Positions 52,741 to 59,542 of a stretch of 64,000 nucleotides of DNA are shown here, piece by piece; position 1 is the stretch's first letter, and every line of letters begins with the position of its first letter. Below the pieces are notes generated by a model. That model was not told the origin of the DNA. It saw nothing but the letters and a program-made list of their open reading frames with translations, and made no database searches. Position numbers and translations under genes: made by a program. This stretch comes from Hymenobacter rubidus (GTDB lineage Bacteria > Bacteroidota > Bacteroidia > Cytophagales > Hymenobacteraceae): NCBI RefSeq assembly GCF_016734815.1, contig NZ_JAERQF010000022.1, forward strand, positions 30,885 to 94,884, read 5' to 3'.

Positions 52741-52771
52741 AACGTCATGCTTCGACTGTGCTCAGCATGAC
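52741..52771. repeat. PAL-1 remnant
   Basis: Only arm ends remain: AACGTCATGC joined to TTCGACTGTGCTCAGCATGA. It looks like an internal deletion of a full copy. Confidence 0.7.
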
Positions 52772-52818
52772 AGATTTCTAAAACTGACAAACCCACTCTG
52801 AAAACAACTATCTAACGA

Positions 52819-54480
52819 ATGTCCCACCGCCGCGCCTTACTCACTGTTCTCTTTGCCTCTGCCTGCGCCGCACCCGCCGCTCGTGCCCAATATCCGACCA
52901 TCCCACCGGAGGTACAGGCCAAAGCCGACGCCGCCCTGGCCGAAGCCGAGAAACGCTCGGAAGAAGCCTGGCAGAAAGCGCAGCCCATCATTCAGGCCGA
53001 GGCCAAGGCCGGCAAGCCCTTCATTCCCTGGGCCGCCAAGCCCAGCGACTTGCCTCAGTCTACACGCCTAGCCTTTCCCGGCGCGGAGGGTGGGGGAGCA
53101 CACGTTTTCGGCGGCCAGGGCGGCAAGGTGATTGTGGTAAAAAGCCTGGCAGATAGTGGGCCCGGCTCGTTGCGCGAGGCGCTGGAGCAGGGCGGCGCCC
53201 GCATCATCGTATTCAATGTAGCCGGCATTATCAAGCTGCAAAGCCCCATTATCATCCGGGCGCCCTACGTGACCATCGCGGGCCAGACGGCGCCCGGCGA
53301 CGGCATCTGCGTGGCCGGCGAGTCGGTCTGGATTAACACCCACGACGTGGTGGTGCGCTACCTGCGCTTCCGCCGCGGCGCCATGGACGTGGCCCGGCGC
53401 GACGACGGCCTGGGCGGCAATCCGGTGGGCAACATCATCATCGACCACGTTTCGGCCTCGTGGGGGCTCGATGAGAACATGTCCATCTACCGCCATGTGT
53501 ACCACAACCCCGAAACCGGCAAGGCCGACAAGCTGCCCACGGTGAACGTAACCATTCAAAACTCCATTTTTTCGGAGGGTTTGGATACCTACAACCACGC
53601 CTTCGGCAGCACCATCGGCGGGCTAAATAGCTTGTTTACCCGCAACCTGTGGGCCAACAACATCGCCCGCAACCCCTCGGTGGGCATGTACGGCGACTTC
53701 AACTTCGCCAACAACGTGGTGTTCAACTGGTGGAACCGCTCGGCCGATGGTGGCGACAACCACTCGGAGTACAACTTCGTGAACAACTACTACAAACCCG
53801 GGCCCATCACGCCGAAGGATGCGCCCATTGCCTACCGTATTCTCAAGCCCGAATCGGGCCGCGACAAGGACGCGAAGAACCTGTTCGGCAAGGCTTACGT
53901 GGCCGGCAACGTGGTAGACGGCAACCCTAAAGTGACCCAGGACAACTGGGCCGGCGGCGTCCAGGTGGAAGACCAGCCCGATGCCGCGAAAGTTGTGGCC
54001 GAAATTCGGACCGATAAGCCCTTCACGCTGCCCAACATGAACACCGTGCTGCCCGCCCAGGAGGCTTACCAGTACGTACTGGCCAACGCGGGCTGCACCC
54101 TGCCTAAGCGCGATGCCGTGGATGCCCGCATTGTGGAAGATGTGCGCACCGGCAAAATCACCTACTCCAAAAACGCCCAGCCCACGCCGAAGAGCCCTTA
54201 CATCAAGCGCCGTCTGCCCGAGGATTCCTATAAAAACGGCATCATCACTGACCCGGCGCAGGTGGGCGGTTACCCCAATTACCAGGGCAAACCCTACGCC
54301 GACGCCGACAACGACGGCATGCCCGACCAATGGGAAATTGCCCACGGCCTCAACCCCAAAAGCGCCGCCGACGCTACCCAGGACCGCGACAAGGATGGCT
54401 ACGCCAACATCGAAGAATACCTGAATAGCGTGGTGCCGCTGCAAAACGTGCGACCGAATGCTGGGAAAGCCAAGTCGTAA
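52819..54480 (+). CDS. Pectate lyase family protein (PL1-type), copy 2
   Basis: 553 residues with signal peptide MSHRRALLTVLFASACAAPA. It is parallel to copy 1 along its length: FPGAEGGGAHVFGGQGG, LADSGPGSLREALEQGG, TAPGDGICVAGESVWINTHD, RFRRGAMDVARRDDG, DHVSASWGLDENMS, and the same C-terminal DADNDGMPDQWE calcium loop. It cleaves polygalacturonate-type backbones by beta-elimination. It leads a run of pectin enzymes (apiosidase-like, GH43-like, propeller). The two lyases are on opposite strands about 20 kb apart, and the degree of divergence argues for separate specificities. Confidence 0.94.
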   Translation: MSHRRALLTVLFASACAAPAARAQYPTIPPEVQAKADAALAEAEKRSEEAWQKAQPIIQAEAKAGKPFIPWAAKPSDLPQSTRLAFPGAEGGGAHVFGGQGGKVIVVKSLADSGPGSLREALEQGGARIIVFNVAGIIKLQSPIIIRAPYVTIAGQTAPGDGICVAGESVWINTHDVVVRYLRFRRGAMDVARRDDGLGGNPVGNIIIDHVSASWGLDENMSIYRHVYHNPETGKADKLPTVNVTIQNSIFSEGLDTYNHAFGSTIGGLNSLFTRNLWANNIARNPSVGMYGDFNFANNVVFNWWNRSADGGDNHSEYNFVNNYYKPGPITPKDAPIAYRILKPESGRDKDAKNLFGKAYVAGNVVDGNPKVTQDNWAGGVQVEDQPDAAKVVAEIRTDKPFTLPNMNTVLPAQEAYQYVLANAGCTLPKRDAVDARIVEDVRTGKITYSKNAQPTPKSPYIKRRLPEDSYKNGIITDPAQVGGYPNYQGKPYADADNDGMPDQWEIAHGLNPKSAADATQDRDKDGYANIEEYLNSVVPLQNVRPNAGKAKS

Positions 54481-54485
54481 AAAAA

Positions 54486-54578
54486 GAACGTCATGCTGAG
54501 CGAAGTCGAAGCATCTCTAATGCGCAAGCAACTCATTTAGTATTGAGGTAGAGATGCTTCGACTTCGCTCAGCATGAC
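54486..54578. repeat. PAL-1 palindrome
   Basis: Arms share AGCGAAGTCGAAGC in place of AGCGCAGCCGAAGC, changed on both sides. Spacer GCGCAAGCAACTCATTTAGT is the second spacer type. Confidence 0.93.
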
Positions 54579-54604
54579 TGTTTCAATTGCTTGATATCAC
54601 TTAG

Positions 54605-55993
54605 ATGACTATAAAGAACTGTCTTGCTGCGCTGCTGCTAATCCTCGCCGCCTTCGCCCCGGCCGAGCCCACCGGCCCGCTCAAAGTGTCGCCCAACGGC
54701 CGTTACTTGATGACGGGCAGCGGCAAACCCTTTTTCTGGCTGGGCGATACTGGCTGGTTGCTCTTCAGCAAGCTCAAGCGTGAGGAAGCCGAAACCTACC
54801 TCGAAGACCGCCGCAAGAAAGGCTTCAACGTCATTCAGGTGATGATGCTGCACCAGGTGCCCATCGCCAACGTGTACGGCGACTCAGCCCTGACGCACGC
54901 CAACGTGGCCCGGCCTCTCACCACGCCCGGCAACTCGCCCACCGATGCCGCGCAGTACGACTACTGGGACCACGTGGATTACATCGTAGACCTGGCGGCC
55001 AAAAAGGGGCTCTACATGGGTATGGTACCCGTGTGGGGTACGAATGTGAAGGGAGGCAAGGTGCGCCAGGCGCAAGCTAAAGCTTACGCTACCTTCTTGG
55101 CCGAGCGGTATAAAAACCGCCCCAATATCATCTGGTTGAACGGCGGCGACATCGCCGGTTCAGATTCGCTGAAAGTCTGGAACACCATCGGCGCCACGCT
55201 CAAGGCTGTGGACCCGAACCACTTGGAAACCTTCCACCCGCGTGGCCGCACGCAGTCGTCGGACTGGTTTCACAACGCGGCATGGCTCGATTTTAACATG
55301 TACCAGTCGGGCCACCGCCGATACGAGCAGGATACTTCGAAGAACGAGAAGAACCACTACGGCGAAGACAACTGGCGCTACCAGCAGGCCGACTACGCCC
55401 TGAAACCCGCCAAGCCTTCGCTCGATGGGGAGCCCTCTTATGAAGGCATTCCGCAGGGCTTGCACGACATCACCCAACCCCGCTGGACCGACGCTGACGT
55501 GCGCCGCTACGGCTATTGGTCGGTGTTTGCGGGCGCCTTCGGCTTCACTTACGGGCAGAACTCGGTGATGCAGATGCACAGCAGCTTCGACAAGGGGAGT
55601 GCCTACGGCTCAAAGGAACTGTGGTCGTCGGCCATCAACGCCCCCGGTTCGGCTCAGATGCAGTATTTGAAGCAGCTGATGCTCTCGCGGCCCTACTTTG
55701 AGCGGGTGCCCGACCAGTCGCTGATTGCCGGCGAAGCGGGGGAGAAGTACAACCGCCAGATGGCCACCCGAGGTCAGAAATATGCCTTCGTCTACACCTA
55801 CAACGGGCGCAACCTGAAGGTGAACATGGGCAAAATTTCCGGCGCCAAAGTGAAAGCTTCGTGGTACAGTCCGCGCGATGGCAAAACCACGGCCATTGGT
55901 ACCTTTCCGAATAAAGGCACCCAGGAATTCAACCCGCCCGGCGAGCAGAAGGACGGCAACGACTGGGTGCTGATTCTGGACTCCATCAGCTAA
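54605..55993 (+). CDS. GH140-like (DUF4038) apiosidase-type glycoside hydrolase
   Basis: 462 residues with signal peptide. DUF4038 TIM barrel: GSGKPFFWLGDTGWLLFSKL near the start, FNVIQVMMLH, IIWLNGGDIAGSD and PSLDGEPSYEG, with Asp182 and Glu276 as candidate catalytic residues. A C-terminal beta-sandwich (KYAFVYTYNGRNLKVNMG) ends the protein. Characterised GH140 enzymes release the apiose-linked side chains of rhamnogalacturonan II. That makes it the best indicator of the substrate of this locus. The GH43-like gene begins six bases after its stop, so the pair is co-transcribed. Confidence 0.87.
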   Translation: MTIKNCLAALLLILAAFAPAEPTGPLKVSPNGRYLMTGSGKPFFWLGDTGWLLFSKLKREEAETYLEDRRKKGFNVIQVMMLHQVPIANVYGDSALTHANVARPLTTPGNSPTDAAQYDYWDHVDYIVDLAAKKGLYMGMVPVWGTNVKGGKVRQAQAKAYATFLAERYKNRPNIIWLNGGDIAGSDSLKVWNTIGATLKAVDPNHLETFHPRGRTQSSDWFHNAAWLDFNMYQSGHRRYEQDTSKNEKNHYGEDNWRYQQADYALKPAKPSLDGEPSYEGIPQGLHDITQPRWTDADVRRYGYWSVFAGAFGFTYGQNSVMQMHSSFDKGSAYGSKELWSSAINAPGSAQMQYLKQLMLSRPYFERVPDQSLIAGEAGEKYNRQMATRGQKYAFVYTYNGRNLKVNMGKISGAKVKASWYSPRDGKTTAIGTFPNKGTQEFNPPGEQKDGNDWVLILDSIS

Positions 55994-55999
55994 AGCGCC

Positions 56000-56962
56000 G
56001 TGTTCAACTCCCTCAAGGCTTTCTTTATCCTCGGCGCCGCTGCGCTGCTGAGTTCCTGTGCGAAAGAGGCGTATATGTTCACCTCCTTTCGCGAACCGGC
56101 GACCGACGGGCTGCACTTCCTCTACAGCTACGACGGCTACAAGTGGCAGGACGCGGGCAAGTCATTCCTGACGCCGCAGGTGGGCCCCAGCAAGCTCATG
56201 CGCGACCCCAGCATCGCGCAGGGGCCGGATGGCACCTACCACCTCGTGTGGACCTGTGGCTGGAAGGGCGACAAGGGTTTCGGCTACGCCAGCTCGAAGG
56301 ATTTGGTGCATTGGTCGGAGCAGCGGTTTATCGACGTGATGAGCCACGAGCCCAGTACCGTGAACGTGTGGGCCCCCGAAATCTTCTTCGACCCGCCCAC
56401 GCAGCAGTTTCTCATCGTGTGGGCCAGTACCATCCCGCTGCGCTTCCCGAAGGGCCAGGAAGAGGAGGACAACAACCACCGCCTCTATTACACCACGACC
56501 AAAGATTTTAAGACCTTCTCGGCCACCAAGCTTTACCTCGACCTTGGGTTCAGCGCCATTGATTGCGAAGTGCTGCGGCGTGGCATCGATGACTATGTAC
56601 TAGTTGTAAAGGATAACACCCGTCCTGAGCGCGACATCAAAGTGGCGTTCGGCCCCACTGCCACCGGCCCATTCCTAAAGGTATCCGAACCATTTACGGC
56701 CAACTTTACCGAAGGTCCCAGCGTGGCCAGGTTGCCGCACAACCAATGGCTGGTGTACTACGATGCCTACCGCGAGAAGAAGTATGGCGCCGCCAAAACT
56801 AGCGACTTCCTAAACTTCACCGACGTTTCGGCCCAAGTTAGCGTGCCGACAGGGCACAAGCACGGGACCATCTTCATGGTGCCGCGCAAGACGCTCAAGA
56901 ATCTGTTGCAAACCGCGCCGGTAGGAAGGGCGGGTGCAACCTCAGCTACCGGAAAACCATGA
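56000..56962 (+). CDS. GH43-like five-bladed propeller glycosidase, lipoprotein
   Basis: 320 residues from GTG 56000. The lipobox LLSSC (around Cys20) anchors it to a membrane. Five-bladed propeller features with likely catalytic acids: MRDPSIAQGPDGTYHLVWT (blade-1 Asp), VWAPEIFFD, AIDCEVLRRG, and FTEGPSVARLP (general-acid Glu). GH43 and its relatives are arabinofuranosidases, xylosidases or galactosidases. The specific linkage is not evident. The stop codon TGA overlaps the ATG of the next gene (ATGA). Confidence 0.82.
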   Translation: MFNSLKAFFILGAAALLSSCAKEAYMFTSFREPATDGLHFLYSYDGYKWQDAGKSFLTPQVGPSKLMRDPSIAQGPDGTYHLVWTCGWKGDKGFGYASSKDLVHWSEQRFIDVMSHEPSTVNVWAPEIFFDPPTQQFLIVWASTIPLRFPKGQEEEDNNHRLYYTTTKDFKTFSATKLYLDLGFSAIDCEVLRRGIDDYVLVVKDNTRPERDIKVAFGPTATGPFLKVSEPFTANFTEGPSVARLPHNQWLVYYDAYREKKYGAAKTSDFLNFTDVSAQVSVPTGHKHGTIFMVPRKTLKNLLQTAPVGRAGATSATGKP

Positions 56963-58950
56963 GTAAGTTTTTTACCGCGCAGACGTCGCGCCTCACCCCC
57001 CGGCCCCCTCTCCGAAAAGGAGAGGGGGTGCGTTCAACGAAACTTTCGGCTGGCACCCCCTCTCCTTTTCGGAGAGGGGGCCGGGGGGTGAGGCGCGCAC
57101 TCGCGCCGCTTGCAATCCTCTTGCTCCCCGCCCTCACCTACGCCCAAACCGCGCCCGAAACCATCCGCTACACCGGCACCACGCTCAGCAACGTGGACTA
57201 CCACCACGGCCAGCTGCGGCCGGCCATCGGCACGCACGCCCGGCAGGTGTTGCGCGCCAACCGCGAGCACCCCGACGCGGCCAACGGCGAGGGCTGGACC
57301 TACAACCACGCGCCCATGCTGGCCTACTGGAACGGGCAGTTTTACTACCAGTACCTCAGCAACCCCGTGGGCGAGCACGTGCCGCCCGGCCGCACCCTGC
57401 TGCTGACGAGCAAGGACGGCAACACCTGGACCAACCCCACCGTCATCTTCCCGCCCTACCGGGTGCCCGACGGCTTCACCAAGCCCGACCAGCCCGGCAA
57501 AGTGGCCAAGAACCTGGTGGCCGTGATGCACCAGCGCATCGGCTTTTACACCTCGAAGAAAAACCGCCTGCTGACCCTGGGCTACTACGGCGTGACCCTT
57601 GATGCCAAGGACGACCCCAACGACGGGCAGGGCATCGGCCGGGTGGTGCGCGAGGTGCTGCCGGGCGGCAAATTCGGCCCCATTTACTTCCTGCGGAATA
57701 ACGCGACGTGGGATAAGTCGAAATCGACTTATCCCTTCTACACCACCAGCAAGGACAAGGGTTTCGTGGCCGCCTGCGAGGAAATCCTGGCCAACCCGCT
57801 AATGATGCAGCAGATGGTGGAAGAGCAGGACCGTAACGACCCCTTGATTCCCATTAAGAAGGATTACAAAGCCTTCAGCTACTACCACTTGCCCGACGGC
57901 CAGCGCGTGGTGGGCCTCTGGAAGCACGCCCTCACCACAATCAGCCCCGACGGCGGCAAAACCTGGCCCAACCCGGTTATCCGGGCGCCGCACTTCGTGA
58001 ACAGCAACGCCAAAATCTGGGGTCAGCGCACTTCCGATGGCCGCTACGCCACGGTGTACAACCCCTCGGAGTTCCGCTGGCCGCTGGCGATTTCGACCAG
58101 CGAAAACGGCCTCGATTACACCGACCTCTGGCTGGTGCACGGCGAAATCACGCCCATGCGCTACGGCGGCAATTACAAGAGCTACGGCCCGCAGTACGTG
58201 CGCGGCATCCAGGAAGGCGACGGCGTGCCGCCCGACAAAAAGCTGTGGGTGAGCTACAGCGTGAACAAAGAGGACCTGTGGATAGCCTCGGTACCCGTGC
58301 CCGTGCGCGCCACCGCCAGCAGCCACGCCAACGAGGTTTTCGCGCAGCTACCCGCCGGGCAGGAGCTGGACCAATGGAACACCTACAGCCTCGTGCAGGC
58401 CCCGGTAGAAATCGGCAAGCTGCCCGATGGCAGCAAGACGTTGGTGTTGAAGGATGCCGATAAGTTCGATTACGCCAAGGCCGAGCGTATCATCCCCGAA
58501 AGCAAGCAACTGGTGGCCGAGCTGTCGGTGGTGCCCGGACAGAACGACCACGGCCTGCTGCAAATCGAGTTTCAGGATGCCAAGGGCCAACCCGCCGTGC
58601 AGCTTTCCTTCGACTCCACCGGCACGCTCAGCTACAAAGCCGGCGCCCGCTTCAAGGGCGTGACCAAGTACCAAGCCGGCCAGCAGCTCGACCTGCGCGT
58701 GACCCTCGACGCCCCCAACCGCACCTGCACCATCACGGCCAACGGCAAGACCAGCACCTTCATCTTCTTCGCCCCGGTAGCGTCCTTCGAGCGGGTGATG
58801 TTCCGCACCGGCCCCGCCCGCCACTTCCCCACGCCCGACACGCCCGCCGACCAAGCCTACGACCTGCCCAAAGCCGGCGAATCGGAGCCGTTGGCAGTGT
58901 TTTACCTCAAGTCGCTGAAGACGTCGGCGGGGGAGGTGAAGACGCCCTGA
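56959..58950 (+). CDS. Secreted sialidase-like beta-propeller protein with PAL-2-derived N-terminus
   Basis: 663 residues from ATG 56959, a start coupled to the previous stop (ATGA). Between that ATG and the signal core (LAPLAILLLPALTYA) lie both arms of a PAL-2 pair, read in frame. A GTG at 57088 inside the right arm would give MRRALAPLAILLLPALTYA, a near-ideal signal peptide. The mature protein has a BNR/sialidase-type propeller (LLLTSKDGNTWTNPTVIF, LTTISPDGGKTWPNPVI, ISTSENGLDYTDLWLVHG) and a C-terminal concanavalin-like sandwich (about 490-650). No known activity. A pectin side-chain hydrolase is likely from context. Confidence 0.78.
   Translation: MSKFFTAQTSRLTPRPPLRKGEGVRSTKLSAGTPSPFRRGGRGVRRALAPLAILLLPALTYAQTAPETIRYTGTTLSNVDYHHGQLRPAIGTHARQVLRANREHPDAANGEGWTYNHAPMLAYWNGQFYYQYLSNPVGEHVPPGRTLLLTSKDGNTWTNPTVIFPPYRVPDGFTKPDQPGKVAKNLVAVMHQRIGFYTSKKNRLLTLGYYGVTLDAKDDPNDGQGIGRVVREVLPGGKFGPIYFLRNNATWDKSKSTYPFYTTSKDKGFVAACEEILANPLMMQQMVEEQDRNDPLIPIKKDYKAFSYYHLPDGQRVVGLWKHALTTISPDGGKTWPNPVIRAPHFVNSNAKIWGQRTSDGRYATVYNPSEFRWPLAISTSENGLDYTDLWLVHGEITPMRYGGNYKSYGPQYVRGIQEGDGVPPDKKLWVSYSVNKEDLWIASVPVPVRATASSHANEVFAQLPAGQELDQWNTYSLVQAPVEIGKLPDGSKTLVLKDADKFDYAKAERIIPESKQLVAELSVVPGQNDHGLLQIEFQDAKGQPAVQLSFDSTGTLSYKAGARFKGVTKYQAGQQLDLRVTLDAPNRTCTITANGKTSTFIFFAPVASFERVMFRTGPARHFPTPDTPADQAYDLPKAGESEPLAVFYLKSLKTSAGEVKTP
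56987..57097. repeat. PAL-2 inverted pair C, wholly inside a coding region
   Basis: Left arm CGCGCCTCACCCCCCGGCCC... and right arm ...CCGGGGGGTGAGGCGCG with a short core. Both arms are translated in frame in the sialidase-like gene if ATG 56959 is used. Confidence 0.93.
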
Positions 58951-59532
58951 CGTGGCGCCTCACCCCCCGGCCCCCTCTCCGAAAAGGAGAGGGGGAGCCA
59001 CGACCACATGGTTTGTTGCTCGCTTATATCACTTCCCACTACTTGAATGGAATCGACCGAGCCGTATTTGCCGCAGGATAAAATCTTCACTGCTGATAAG
59101 AAGCAGTATGGCAAGCTTGAGCTAAAAGCGCGAGCTAGAGGCATGCGCCACGAGCCTACGCCTGCTGAGGAAAAGCTGTGGCGACAGTCGCGCGGCAGCC
59201 AGCTAGGAGTGAAGTTCCGTCGTCAGCACAGCATTGACCGCTACATCGCGGACTTCGTGTGCCTCTCGCATAGGCTGATAGTAGAACTGGACGGTTCCGG
59301 CCACCTAGAACCCGACCAAGCTGACTACGACAGTGGCCGCTCCGCCATGCTAGCCGAGCTAGGCTGCCGCGTGCTTCGCTTCTCAAATGAGCAGGTCCTC
59401 AACCAAACCGAAACAACTCTGGCAGCCATAAAAGCTAGCCTATAAGAACCCCCAACGTCTCCAAACCTATCAAAAAGTCGTCAGGCTCCCCCTCTCCTTT
59501 TCGGAGAGGGGGCCGGGGGGTGAGGCACCACG
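58951..59532. mobile_element. Candidate DUF559-bearing mobile element with 49-bp terminal inverted repeats (PAL-2 pair D)
   Basis: Terminal arms 58951-58999 and 59484-59532 are reverse complements with one mismatch. The enclosed 480 bases hold a single gene, the DUF559 endonuclease-like protein. The left arm begins at the base right after the stop of the upstream gene. The right arm ends 10 bases before the GH2 ATG. No convincing target duplication could be seen. The mobile interpretation is inference from structure. Confidence 0.6.
59047..59445 (+). CDS. DUF559 (VSR/PD-(D/E)xK-like) endonuclease-domain protein
   Basis: 132 residues, the usual size. The core motif run is clear: LGVKFRRQHSIDRYIADFVC, LIVELDGSGH and GCRVLRFSNEQVL, with Asp69, Glu80, Asp82 and His86 as likely metal/catalytic residues of a restriction-endonuclease-like fold. 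DUF559 proteins are related to very-short-patch-repair nucleases, but their function is undetermined. The gene is unrelated to pectin use and is the only gene between the two PAL-2 arms, suggesting it belongs to the repeat rather than to the locus. Confidence 0.88.
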   Translation: MESTEPYLPQDKIFTADKKQYGKLELKARARGMRHEPTPAEEKLWRQSRGSQLGVKFRRQHSIDRYIADFVCLSHRLIVELDGSGHLEPDQADYDSGRSAMLAELGCRVLRFSNEQVLNQTETTLAAIKASL

Positions 59533-59542
59533 CCCGCACAAC

